Shown here: positions 15,473 through 28,023 of the stretch, piece after piece | Layout of the letters: the number at the start of each line of letters is the position of its first letter | Numbering within the stretch: position 1 is the first letter of the stretch | Source: Penicillus capitatus | Taxonomy: Eukaryota; Chlorophyta | Reading direction: 5' to 3' | NCBI GenBank assembly: GCA_965649825.1 | Contig: OZ287713.1 | Coordinates: 124,001-188,000, forward strand | DNA: 64,000 bases | Notes under the pieces: model-generated | Told to the model about the DNA's origin: nothing | The model's input: the letters and a program-made list of their open reading frames with translations, nothing else | Database searches by the model: none | Program-made: the position numbers and the translations under genes

Positions 15473-16273
15473 TTAATCGAAAGCCCATTGATTCTCCCGG
15501 CGAACTTCCTCCTCCTCTTCTGGTGTAAAATCATTCTAGACGACAAACACCGACCGCTCTAAGATGCCAACCACTCCACATACATCTCATATACCTTGAT
15601 GTTGAATGTCCTGCGGATTTCTTCCGGCGACTTGCCTGCGTCCATTATCCATATGTGAGAAAACATGAGAGGCGGAGAATCATTTACCCTTGATCAGATA
15701 GGCGACGGTCTGACAGCAGAGATCCAGTAGTGGTGCGATGTTTAAGTAGTTGGCCGCCTGTCACACAGTTCTCACACTTTTGAACCCCACAGCATCCCAT
15801 GCTTACCAAAATGAGATCATACAGAGTACTCTGATCGACACGCATGTACTCGTTGTCGAAGCTCTTGATTTCCTCATCGCTTTTTCGTGGTTTGTCATCA
15901 TCGTCCTTTGTCTCGGCCTCGACATGGAACGTGCAGTACTCGAGAACCTTGGACAGAACGTTGCCTGCATCCAGAATGCACCCTTATGTCCCGTGCCCTA
16001 GATGCAGGGTGGATATTCACCTTTAACGTTACACAGAGGCACACTCTGGTTCTCAACGTCCTCGATGTCTACACAACGACTCACGTTAGGCATCCATCTT
16101 TACACCTCGGAGATGGCTGACCGTTCAGCATCTTCGCTATCATTTCGCTCTGGACGGCGACTTCTCGGGGAACTTCGAAAGTAGTCTGGTCGGAAGAGAC
16201 CAACGTAATCGTCTGCACAAAAACGCTCTGCGCAAAGCGAGGGCGACAAGCGGCTTGCCGTTTTGTCTTCCAT
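15473..16273 (-). CDS. SKP1: SKP1, SCF ubiquitin ligase adaptor
   Basis: Links F-box proteins to cullin 1 in SCF E3 ligases. Minus-strand exons, 5' to 3': 16259..16273, 16122..16212, 16021..16068, 15807..15964, 15688..15757, 15595..15635, 15473..15535, giving 161 residues, the normal SKP1 length. Visible: N-terminal TLVSSDQTTFEVPREVA, the acidic loop with DDDDKPR, the VDQSTLYDLILAANYLNI helix, GKSPEEIRRTFNIKNDF and terminal ENQWAFD, all diagnostic of SKP1. Six introns interrupt a 486-nt coding sequence, and the first coding exon is only 15 nt. The first intron (16213..16258) starts GC rather than GT, with a good GCAAGC donor. No single exon codes more than about 52 residues, so the gene is easily missed. 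Confidence 0.93.
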
Positions 16274-16428
16274 GTTCGTCGGCCTTGACGATAAAGATGA
16301 ATGCGACAACGACAAGAACACAGAAAACTCGACAAAGTTGACAGTGCGGCGATTTATAATGCCGCGTCAAAATGCATGATGAGTTTCGTGGACGTCGGAT
16401 TTGACAGTGAAGCTGGAAGGAAGAGCGA

Positions 16429-17190
16429 ATGAAGGAGACGATGCCATTAGTTGCGAAGTATCGTCCTCGGTCCCTCGACCATCGCGTCGCGTGTTCGGAA
16501 GTCGTCGAAACACATCCTCCATCAATTTCATTCCTATCCATCTCACATCAGCGGTCGGCTGTTCGGCGAAGCGTCCAAGGAAGCAAAGCTTCTTTCCGCA
16601 TCTGTTGCTTTTCGGTCGATGTGGAACGGGAAAGACTTTAGTGAGACTGAGGGTGGCCCGATCACTCCATGGATCTCACCAAAGTCGCCCTTCTGTCTCA
16701 TCAGAGAGCGACTGTATGAGATGTTGTGCAAAGAAAATGGTGTTGGAATTGACTGATCCGGACGATCGAGAGATCTACGTCGTGTAGGAAACCATCAAAG
16801 AACGCTCCGATCGTAATGCTCTTCTTTCTCTAGGGTAGACTGGACGCTGCACGATTCTCACCCTTTCACAAACCGGTTCTCAGGCCAGAGATGTCATTCA
16901 AGTTGATTGTGCTCGATAAATGTCACACAAATGACGGGAGATGCTCAGGTGCCGCTAAGAGAAGGTAGGGTAAGAGGTGTGAAGCAGAAGAGCGATGAGT
17001 GAGAACGGCGTCAGTGATGGAATGGCGGTATAGCATGTCAGATTCCGTCGGATGTGTAATCATCCAAGCCAGTTGCTTCCAGCCATTTGTTCTCGTTGCG
17101 TGCAGCTGCGCCCCCTCCTCAGATCCAGATTTCATCAAATCACGTCTCCGTCTGATTCCGTCGAAGCGAGAGAGTATATAATAGACAAAA
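16429..17190 (+). pseudogene. Decayed replication factor C small subunit (RFC3/RFC5-like)
   Basis: Fragments of a clamp-loader small subunit occur in the right order on the plus strand but in shifting frames and with stops. Seen: MPLVAKYRPRSLDH at 16441, PHLLLFGRCGTGKT (Walker A with GPPGTGKT changed) near 16600, MVLELTDPDDREIYVV followed by a TAG near 16735 (normally VLELNASDDRGIDVVR), FKLIVLDKCHTND near 16905 (DEAD box lost), DAQVPLR near 16940, CNHPSQLLPAICSRCVQ near 17055, and FIKSRLRLI near 17130. Loss of the Walker B acidic residues, the stop and the repeated frame changes cannot be mended by the short introns typical here, so I call it a pseudogene. It diverges from SKP1, 155 bp away. 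A functional RFC subunit must lie elsewhere in the genome. Confidence 0.75.
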
Positions 17191-17245
17191 ATAAGACTTC
17201 ATTTGTTCATTGTACAAGAGCCGAACGAACGAACATCCGCTACAT

Positions 17246-19149
17246 TTAAGGATCATAGTCTGCACCACTGCCATACTGTAAAGCATCGGCATAACGCTGC
17301 AGTTTGTACATATCCCGTGGAGGTAACGATGCCGCCACTGTCCTCATCAGGCCGACGAAGGGAGTGCCCAGTTCATAGACACCAAGTCTAAAGAAATGCG
17401 GAAGCCAATCGACCAGAGTCTTCACATCGAGGGCCTGTAACGCAATGATCAAGAATCCAGGATTGACGATCACTTGCAGCGACAGCATCAAAAACAGGGG
17501 ACGAAATTTGGCAACATCCTGCAAAAAGGGCTTCATGACAGAAGGCCCCAGCAGTTGCATGATCTTGAAATTGGCAGAGAGTATGTCGTTGATTAGCTGA
17601 GGTGGCGTATCCTGTCGTGCCGACATGACCTTCTGAAAGAGCAGTGTGGTGCCCAGGCCTGGATTGTAGGGATTGATGAGACTCAGAGATTCCTTGTCGA
17701 CGACATTCGCGTTGAGTGCAGCAGAGATGGCTTCGGTGTGGCGTTCAAGATGACGCAGCATAGCACCGAATCCTCCGAACGACAGCGGCGACTGCAAACC
17801 TCCGGCATCGCCAACATGAACGATCCGATCGAAGCGAGGACGCAAGGGACTGTCTTTGTAGGTGGGAAAGAAGCCAAACAGTGCGCGCTTGAATTCGAGC
17901 TCGTCCAGTTGGACACCTTGATAGGACGGCATCAGATCCCAATAGTCTTCGAACATGTCTTCCAGCGACGGCCGTTCAGGTGTCGCATCGAGGTAGGCAA
18001 ACATATAAGTCGTGCGATCCTGTGGCCCTGTTCCAGCTGGAAACGCCTCCCAGAAGTACTGAACCCGATTTCCGGAGCTTCTGTTCTCCGTAATCGGCCC
18101 GTTCGTCAAGATGAGATCGGAGTAGTCGTTTTCAGCAAAACCTCGAGCGCAGGTTCCGACCACCAGACAGACACCGTCGGGTTGCTGCCCGTGGCGACTC
18201 TGGCGAACGATTGGGCTGAAATGACCCATACAGTCCAACACTAGTCTCCCCGTGAGCGATGACGTTTCATCTCCTGCTCCATCTTTTCTGCCGAAATGCA
18301 GCTGGACGCCATTGTTGTGCAATTCCACACCGTTGATCGCCTTTCCTTCATACAACGTCCCGCCAGCTTCTTGAAACCTAGTGCGGCACTGAGCTGGTCG
18401 TTTAGTCATCTCACACCGGTCAGATCAGAAAGTGTGAGACCTGTTGAATGAGGCGTCGGGGAGAGACACCAATGTTGAGCACATCCTTCGTCCACACTTC
18501 TGCCCCCTTGTAAAATCCAACACGCACTCGGTCCCATTCCGAATAAATGCACGACTCTAGTTCGTCTGCCGTGGCAATTTCTGCCTATGCACTACCTCTT
18601 CAGGCTATCGGATTTCTCACACAAATATCACACCTTCTGCAGTTGCTTCAGTTCATTACGGCTGACGTTCCATTCCTGTTCACGTCCTTGTAGTCGACCG
18701 CGTTCCACAACGGCAACACGAAACCCCTTTCGTTGCAAAGCGCAGGCGAGGAAAATTCCGAGCGTCCCGCCGCAGACGACAGCATCATACTGCACGAATT
18801 TCAAGGCTCCGAACGTCTCCGTCACAAAAGACGGCGGATGATCCGCCACCTGACGACCAGAGATTCAAAAACTCGGTAGAGAGGCTCCGGGTCTTGCTTC
18901 TCCTCGTTGCATGCGACCCCATAAAGCATCCGCACGTTGAAGGGCGTCATAGGTCGTCTGGCCACCGGCGCCACCCGCTTCATCGGTCGTGACGCATTGT
19001 TGAAAGAGACGTGCTGTGCGACGCAGACGTTCTGGAGCAGATGTCGCGGTGTCGTTTATGACACAGCGCACGGGCCGTCGGTATGCAGAAGCAGTTGACG
19101 AACGTGTCGATCGCGGACGCGACAATCTTATCCTCAATGTCTGCACCAT
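17246..19149 (-). CDS. Plastid FAD-dependent oxidoreductase, lycopene-cyclase-like family
   Basis: Minus-strand exons 18898..19149, 18634..18849, 18441..18584, 17246..18388 give 584 residues. Related to the plant and cyanobacterial family annotated as lycopene beta/epsilon cyclase-like proteins (Arabidopsis At2g32640 type), whose reaction is not established. Visible: Arg/Ser-rich N terminus compatible with a plastid transit peptide; a Rossmann FAD site VVCGGTLGIFLACAL followed by VAVVERGRLQGREQEWN; later DGVCLVVGTCARGF, YFWEAFPAGTGPQDRTTYMF and GDAGGLQSPLSFGGFGAMLRH; terminal YGSGADYDP. These blocks match the family end to end. The intron at 18850..18897 uses a GC donor (GCAAGA). Expected location plastid; role probably in isoprenoid or pigment chemistry by homology only. 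Confidence 0.85.
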
Positions 19150-19363
19150 GGCGTGCTCACTGTCTGCTCGACAGAATGACAGTGCGTTTCATAAAGAGGA
19201 AAATGGAAAATGAAGGTTGCAAATGCCCGACTGTCTTTACGCCTCTGGTCTGATGACAATGAAAAGACAAGACGGCTCAAGTCCTGTCATACGATAGAGG
19301 GGAATCGAGACGATGTCGTACATGGCAGGAGTCGCAGTCAAATACATTGCATGATTGTTCCAA

Positions 19364-20687
19364 ATGGGTCGGGATGGACATCGTAAACGTCACCGTGCTG
19401 AAAAGAAAGCTCAGAAGATTCTGAAGAAGCTCAGAAAGAATGCAGAGAAAACGATAGACAAGACGGAAAACGAGGCAGTGGAACCTCCACGTCGCGTCTA
19501 TGGACCGGCACGGCCTCCTGAATCCAACCCTCCCAAACCGACAGCCATTGGCCCCGAACTCCCAGATTTCTTGAAGAACCGTATACAGGAAGAAGAGGAG
19601 GAAGACCCAGTGGTGGAAGACCAGCCCGTCGTTGGGCCGGAGCTTCCGGAGAATTGGAAAGAGGAATCTTTTGAGCGAGAGGGACAGAGTAACGATGGCG
19701 AAGTTGAGAGAATCATAGCAGTGCTCAGCCAGGAGCGTTCTTTTGTCGATCCTTATGCAATTCTCGGCCTGGATCCATCATCTGCCAGTTCTCCCGTTTG
19801 CTGCATGGAGATCATGGCTCATCTGTTCTGCCTTAGATGACGCCTCTGTCAAGAAAGCATACTGGAAGTGCTCTTTGGCTGTCCATCCAGATAAGAGCAC
19901 CCATCCCTCTGCACAAAAAGTCAGACGACGACAGTAAGAGTGAGATTTCTAAAGAAAAGGTGTGACATTAGGCATTCCAAGCGCTGCATGAGGCATGGAA
20001 AGAAGTCAAGGATGCCACAAGCAGACAGCGTGTTGAGGAAAAGAAGCGAGAGGCAACAGCAAAGCGTGAGGCTGAAGCAGAAGCGAAGAAAGAGCTACGG
20101 CAGCGAGCGTGGGACCATGTCCGACACTCAGGTATGCATGTCAGATTCTCTGCTGTTTGCTTATGGGGGGCAGCAGATGGTACAAAACGCGTGCAAGAAG
20201 TTCAGGGAAGACAAGAGTGGATGACAGAACTGCCACAACTCAGACGAATGCCACGCGTGATGAAACAGGCGCATCAGACATCGTTTTCAAGGAAAGAATA
20301 CACAGATGTCACATCAGGTGCATCGAAGAGCTGGATGCAGAAGCCAGAGCAGCGTTCGGAAGATCCCATCGGACCTTCTCTCTGTGCATCTGCTTCACCT
20401 CCTCGACCTAAAACGGCCCGAAAAGGAGTTTCTCTGATGGAACAGCATCAGGCTAAGATAACACAACAGCAGCGATCGGCGAGCACATCCAAGAAAAAAC
20501 AGCAAGGTGAGTAGCCCGACATTCCATTTCTGATGCACGCCAGACACCGTGCATCGTTCCAGGGACGCCTTCGTTTCAGTATCGTCCGTTCGATCGCGAA
20601 CGAGACCTAGAAGGGAAGGGGTATTCGGGAAGTGCACTTGGAAGTATGATGAAAGGACTCGGTTCGTTGGGCGATCGTTTTCGATGA
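19364..20687 (+). CDS. J-domain protein with GPALPP/DUF3752 C-terminal region
   Basis: Exons 19364..19787, 19837..19919, 19972..20131, 20174..20506, 20563..20687 give 374 residues. Order: basic N terminus, two IGPELP-type motifs (residues about 65-95), a J domain with YAILGLDP and the catalytic HPD (HPDKSTHPS), a charged coiled stretch rich in K/R/E, then the GPALPP1-type C terminus: REWMTELP-like block, FDRERDLEGKGYSGS and a final LGDRFR. J domains stimulate Hsp70; the DUF3752 part is known from spliceosome-associated nuclear proteins. Start chosen as the first ATG, 9 nt after an in-frame TTG. The combination of a J domain with GPALPP/DUF3752 in one chain is the odd point. Nuclear RNA-processing role is inference. 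Confidence 0.82.
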
Positions 20688-20769
20688 TCTGACTTTTCGG
20701 TTGCTTGGATTCGCATCGAAACCGTTGTCGTGCGTCCTCGTCGTTCCGTTTGCGCTGTAGAGTACGACG

Positions 20770-22711
<1,942 letters not shown>

Positions 22712-23044
22712 ATTTCTCCGTGTTATGCGACGTCTGAGGTCACACTCTCGGTCAGAGTTTTGAGTGTCACGGTCATTTCTTTTCGGCATCGATGAAAAGG
22801 GCTTTGGAATCGAATCGATGATAGCTGTGGACGAATGCTTGTTTAGCCTTGTCTGTGGACATGCCTTTCTGTTCATTTCATGCATCTCACCGCGATCGGC
22901 CGTCGAATTCGATGCCTCCCTTTTCAGTCCACATGGGACGCTCCGTACCGTGCAGCCACACGAGGCCGGAGGAGATTCTGGTCGGATTGTGGATATTTAT
23001 CTCGTAAGGTCACTCTTTTTGTTCTCCGCTCAGTGAAGTGACCT

Positions 23045-23765
23045 GAGGCGAGGGGAGATTGGGAAAAGGCCATTGCGTCTGCCGAAACGCATGCGAGAAC
23101 GAAGTTGCCGCTGATCTATTATGCGTTAGGCCAGAAGCACGATCTCGAAGGCAACGACCAAGCGGCCATTCACGCATACGAGAGAGCTCGTGTGCAAATC
23201 GACGAGATTCCGCGATGTTGCTCAGCGTCGGCAAGAGATCGGAGCTTGACTCGTACGTTCGCCAAGCCGGTCGGTCTAACGACACCGTAGCTTTAATGAC
23301 GAACCCGACTTCTCCGTCTCTGCAGATCACCGTGAGCTGTGAATATGGTGGGGACGGTATTGCGCCCATATGGGGTGCATTGACGAGGCGCTTGCCGCCT
23401 TTCCGACGGCAGACATCGTTCTTTCGGCGACAAAACTCTATCGGTATCATGTAGCGAGTCAGCCAAAGATGCAAAGCCGCTTCTCGCTTCTGGTGCAGGG
23501 GCTCTCGGAACACCCTTAATAACGATCGCACACGAAAAAGCAGACAAGGCATCCTTGTTCTACCTCGCACGGCAATACGCATCACTGGGACACATAGACA
23601 TGGCCATAGAACTGTTCACAGAAGCGGGATTCGTTGACAACGCGTTCGACAATCTGTTACGACACTTAAAGATGGAGGCGACGCATATTGAGACATCTGG
23701 TCATGACAAACGCACGAGACAATGCGTTGTACGCACTCATGTCTCAGACTAAAGATGCCGACTAC
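23045..23765 (+). pseudogene. IFT140-like TPR relic with frameshifts
   Basis: Plus-strand fragments resemble the TPR part of IFT140, an IFT-A subunit of cilia. Seen: RGDWEKAIASAETH..LPLIYYALGQK..IHAYERARVQIDEIPR (23050-23215), continued in the next frame by MLLSVGKRSELDSYVRQAGR, as if one base was lost at the PRM block; then a 52-nt stretch with GT/AG ends; then CEYGGDG, GCIDEALAAF in another frame; then KASLFYLARQYASLGHIDMA (about 23545-23605), and DNALYALMSQTKDADY. The pattern DxHRxEVPRML, WWAQYxE and YHLARQYE of IFT140 is followed in order. WD40 repeats and the C terminus were not found. Frameshifts not explained by short introns point to decay. A degraded generic TPR protein is the alternative. 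Confidence 0.5.
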
Positions 23766-24195
23766 GGGACCATCGACCCTTACCTTCTGAGACATTAGAC
23801 TTGAGCGAAAACGTAGATCTCTGAGAAAATCATATGGTTCTATATGCTGGCCGATGCGCAACCACCTTTAGCGAGATTTCACGCAACGCAGGCGGCAAAC
23901 AGAATCAGATGGTTACAGGTAACAAACCATACACCGTTGCTTATCTGTATCACAGATACTCTTGCGTGATGATCTCAAGAGACGACAAGAGAGAACTGAC
24001 TGAAGTAAACACAAATGCGATGTATTGGCTAAAGCCCATTTTGAAGATCCGTGATTCAGATGCATCTGATTCCACAACTGCCAATGGCTGTCTGTTTACA
24101 TCCGTGTTAGACAGAGAGAACATCAATGCTGCTGCTCTGACGTCGGTCCAGTTGATAGCCTCTTGACTTGGGTATGTGCACTATCCTTTATCAAT
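23766..24195. other. Intergenic, no supported gene
   Basis: About 430 bp between the IFT140-like relic and the RadA stop codon. Short frames only; no recognisable motif. May hold more of the decayed gene. Confidence 0.4.
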
Positions 24196-26570
24196 TTAAA
24201 ATGGCGATCGTTCCTGGTAGTCATCCTCTTCTATGAAAGCGAAGTCTGCGTTCTCATTCTCATCTTCATCGTCGGAAGACGTTTCTGCTCGAGGGTTGCG
24301 TTTCTTGCTTCCCGGCTGCCGTCGAAGCGTCTCTCTGCCCAACACGAGTTCGAGGACTTCGGTAATGGTCGAACACTCATGAACAATCATATCCGATTGC
24401 TTTGGTATCTTGATGCCTCGTGTCGTGCGCGGTACCACAGCCTAGAACGCAGGCATCGCGATAGTGGGAGGCAATCTTTGTTGCACAAGCTTGATGCCGA
24501 GTTGCGAAATTGAAGCGATGCGCTTTTCCAACTGTTCGACATCTCGAAGCTCGCCGGCCAGACCGAGCTCCCCGATCAGCGCCATGTCTTGACTCTACAA
24601 GACACGTTTCCTTATCGCGAAATGTATGGGCGTTACGACAATGGGCTGATCGAAGTAGGCGGAGGCAACAGCGACAGCAACGGCAAGATCTCCAGCCGGT
24701 TCTCTGAGTCGCACACCGCTGGTGACATTTGTCAAGACGTTCACACGTTCCAGTTTCATCCGAACGTGACGTCTCAGAATAGCAATGATGGTGTAGAGGC
24801 GTGCAGAATCGATGTTGGATTTGTAAGGAATCATCGGGTCTTTTCGGTGTCGTATGGCGGTGCACAGTGCTTGGACCTCGAGCAACATTGGCCGAGAGCC
24901 TTCCATCACCACGGCAAAGGAAGAGGACACTCCCGTCGGCATCGTCACGCGATTGCGCAGCAACGCAGCACTGGAGTCACACACTTCGGATCAGTTGGAT
25001 CATCTTGAATGGGTCAGTCGGATATACTTGGGATCCTCGACGGCTCGATGACGCCCATCTGACATTTCGAAGATGCCGATCTCGTCCGTCGCACCTGGAG
25101 CGAATATGGCGGCGAACAAACGAGAGACTTAAGGGTCAGACCGTAACGGTTTTTGAGGCCTCTGAGGATTCGATAAGATTTGTTGGATTTTCCTTCCCCC
25201 TCGAGGTAGAGAACGACATCGACGATGTGCTCCAACACCTTCGGCCCTGCGAGAGATCCTGCCATCACAGAGAGATGTCACATCATGGCTGGCTTCTCAT
25301 CGAGCATTGCCGACCCTCTTTGGTGACATGACCGACGATGAAGATCGGAATGCCTGTTGCTTTGGCGCACTGACTGAAGATCACTCCACACTCGCGGACC
25401 TAGTGCTTAGCTGTCACATCAACTCAGTCTGTAAAGATCTTGCCTGTTTGAAGCCTCCAGGACTGCCTTCGACGCCAGCGGCCATAACGGACTGGATGGA
25501 GTCCATGATCACGGCACTCGGTTTCCTCTTTTTGATTTCGTCTAAGATATTCTGTACGGAATCCTATCGGAAGCAATTGGGTCGCGAACAAGCATTCCTA
25601 CGTCGATCGATGTCTCCGTAATGACGTACAGCGTTGCGAGATCGCCAAATCCCAGCCGCAGAGCCCGATCATAAATCTGCCCTTCGCTCTCCTCCCCTGC
25701 ACAACTCACTCTTACTATTGAAAAACTCGAATCCTCTTTTCAAATACCCGATGCATAGAGTACTGTTTTCTGTGCGGTTGCCTTCCCGTTTGATGACGGG
25801 CCTTGACTCTCCTTTTGCTTCGCAATAAGAGCTGCCATCTGCAAGGCGGCCATCTCGATGGGTTGAGTGAAAAGACTGCTGAGAAGCCTGAAGCAGAAGA
25901 GTGCTCTTTCCCACCCCTGGATCACCTCCGATCAGAATCAAGGTCCCATTGACGATACCGCCTCCTAACACTCGAGCCACCTCCGTTCCTGTACGTTCGT
26001 CCATCTCTGGTGTCGCCAAGAGTCATCTGTCCACGACCAGACCTGTTTTGCCTGGAAGTGTAATACGTTGCATCCGTGTCCCTCGGTCGAGTCCGATCTC
26101 TGCCAACGATCTCGCCACCCCTGTACATCATCGCCATCTACTGCTGTATGCGAGGGATCTCTTTATGTCACACTTGTCGATTGCACCCATGCATTGCCTC
26201 GAGCACGAATGGCAGCAGATTCTGTCACGCCATTCTCCAGAGCCATTGCTGACATCTGTTCAAAGGCATTGCTCGAATTCAGCGGAGCGACCTTGTGCAC
26301 CACAGTCTCTACTAAACTGCCCGACGCACATAATTTCTGTCTCTCTTAGAAAAGATAGATATCGACTTACGTTTCTCGTTCGCCACAGAAATGGCAGAGA
26401 CCGTCGTAGACGGGATGATCTCGGCCGCACTCTGAACAGCGAAACACCTTTTTCGGTTTGCTGGTGGCGTCGACGCGGATCCCCAACGTTCGTGCCCATC
26501 GCGGCGACGCTGTTCGTGCCGGCAATGACGACGTCGATCGAAAAGCGACGCGCAAACGATTTAACATCAT
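24196..26570 (-). CDS. radA: RadA/Sms-type DNA repair ATPase, organelle-targeted
   Basis: Bacterial-type RecA paralogue that processes recombination intermediates by branch migration; in plants organellar. Minus-strand exons: 26371..26570, 26174..26316, 26043..26120, 25888..25988, 25748..25838, 25602..25696, 25444..25551, 25315..25399, 25142..25258, 25028..25094, 24637..24970, 24487..24594, 24196..24441; 590 residues. Order: Arg/Ser-rich presequence, C4 zinc finger [29 protein letters not shown], Walker [22 protein letters not shown], Walker [10 protein letters not shown], the RadA KNRYG motif and a Lon-like P-domain with [30 protein letters not shown] and the VPRTTRGIK block. An extra acidic tail ([13 protein letters not shown]) follows. 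Twelve introns of 42-57 nt; those at 25400..25443 and 25839..25887 are GC-AG. Start is the first ATG preceding the presequence. Confidence 0.95.
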
Positions 26571-26620
26571 CGATCGTCCTTCACATCCAAACACAGTTTG
26601 TCCCTGCCGACGTGACGTCT

Positions 26621-27344
26621 TCAATTCGGCAGCACCTCTCCAGTCTTCACCAACACTCTCACGCGTTTACCATCGATCACTCTATGCCACACTTCTCACT
26701 CTTCGCCCAAGGTGCTGATGTAGAGAGTACTGTTTTTTGACGCGGCTCCGGACTTGCTGCTCTTCGGAGTAATGCATGACGTTGGAAAAATGCATTGGCG
26801 ATTCTGCTCGGTACGTCGTGGCTTTATCCTTCTCCTTCTCTGGCGCTTTGAAGCGCAGCTGTCACATCACACTGCGATTGACTTTTCATCCGTACATCGC
26901 TGGAATCTGACCTTCATGTTCGTCCCTTCCAACCAAACCTTCCCCGTTTTTCGACAGACCTAGTTTCCGCATGAAGTTCAGAACAAAAGCTGGCAGGAAG
27001 CTGGGGAGCTACTCGAGTAATGTCACCTGTCTTGCCCTTCTCGCTTCCAGCAATGATAATAACGTGATCTCCCTTTCGTACGTGCATCTTAACCTTCTCC
27101 ACGTTGTTGTTCTTGTTCACTGGGAGCTTCTCCCATTTCTTACCGTACCCGATCAGTCCTGCCTCCACAGAAAGCGTCGCTCTCAAACCCTAAAGAAGAA
27201 TTCGCAGTTCTATGTTGTACGGCCTTGCAGACGTGGGCGCACTGAAGGTGCAGGTGGCCGACAGCGTGTCAATGTCGTGCCGTGGAAGGTCGAGTTTCGC
27301 AGAAGCGTTCCGCGACCCACCGACGCTATCGATGAGCTCCGCAT
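26621..27344 (-). CDS. rpl24: Organellar ribosomal protein uL24 (KOW domain)
   Basis: Bacterial-type large-subunit protein uL24, imported into plastid or mitochondrion. Minus-strand exons 27243..27344, 27013..27189, 26912..26959, 26731..26858, 26621..26681 give 171 residues. N-terminal 34 residues are Arg/Ser/Thr rich without acids (transit peptide). Then comes KMHVRKGDHVIIIAGSEKGKTGDITR, the KOW motif, cut here in description at the intron; then KVWLEGTNMK, MHFSNVMHY and a terminal GKRVRVLVKTGEVLPN, matching the uL24 C-terminal pattern. Introns are 49-53 nt. It lies upstream of radA on the same strand, with about 50 bp between its stop and the radA ATG, so radA transcription probably starts inside or immediately after this gene. 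Confidence 0.93.
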
Positions 27345-28023
27345 CGTGGAAAGTGTCTCTTCGCGTAATTAAAGTCGATAGATTCTGAGTTCTGCCGACG
27401 TGGCGCGGCCTGGACTTCACTACATTAAGTACTTTGTTCGTAGTTGACTCGTTCTTTGGCTTAGCTCAGAAAACTGAGAAATCCATAAGACGTTCTGTTT
27501 TTCGCCTTGTACGTTTATTTGAGGAGAGACGACAGCGCTCTTTGGCGGCGGCGGTTGGAGTTCTGTGAATACGTTTGGCCGAAGGAAACCCCAAAAACGC
27601 CGAAAACCCTCCTGCTGCACAAGCGTTGCCGTAAGTCCAGCTGTTTTCCAGTTTTTACAGCGTCCATCCGCGCGAAGCTGCGACGCGGTCTTTGACGGAG
27701 GATGGCGGTCGGTGAGCGAATCGAGCGGAAACACCTCGCAAAGACATGCGTCTTGTCGGACGGCCTCGTCGAGTAGGCAGAACGCGCCCACACGCGTCTC
27801 CCGGCGGCGGGTGAGCCGCCATTGGGCCGTTGAGCTCGGCGACGGTTGACGCGTCGCTCTCGACCGGCCCTTCGATTGTCACCCCTTCTCCGATGCGCGA
27901 CCTTCTGTTCGAGGCAGTACGCAAAGGCCCTCCACGTTCTCTTTTGCCGATTCTTTGCGTTTTTTGCGCGCGGCCTGCCACAAGCGTCCTTTGAACGTCG
28001 CGTCACTGTGACAGGACGGCGAA
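27345..28023. other. GC-rich intergenic or undefined first exons
   Basis: A GC-rich segment between uL24 and the AP2 gene with long overlapping open frames, mostly on the minus strand (up to 163 codons, very Arg-rich). One minus frame at about 27850-27981 contains RIGEGVTIEGPVESDAS, which resembles the start of a left-handed beta-helix or bactofilin-type repeat, but it does not continue convincingly. No gene is called. Confidence 0.4.

Noticed and set aside
27515-28006. 163-codon Arg-rich minus-strand frame
   Set aside because: Translation is an Arg/Ser repeat typical of a GC-rich shadow frame; no start context or motif.
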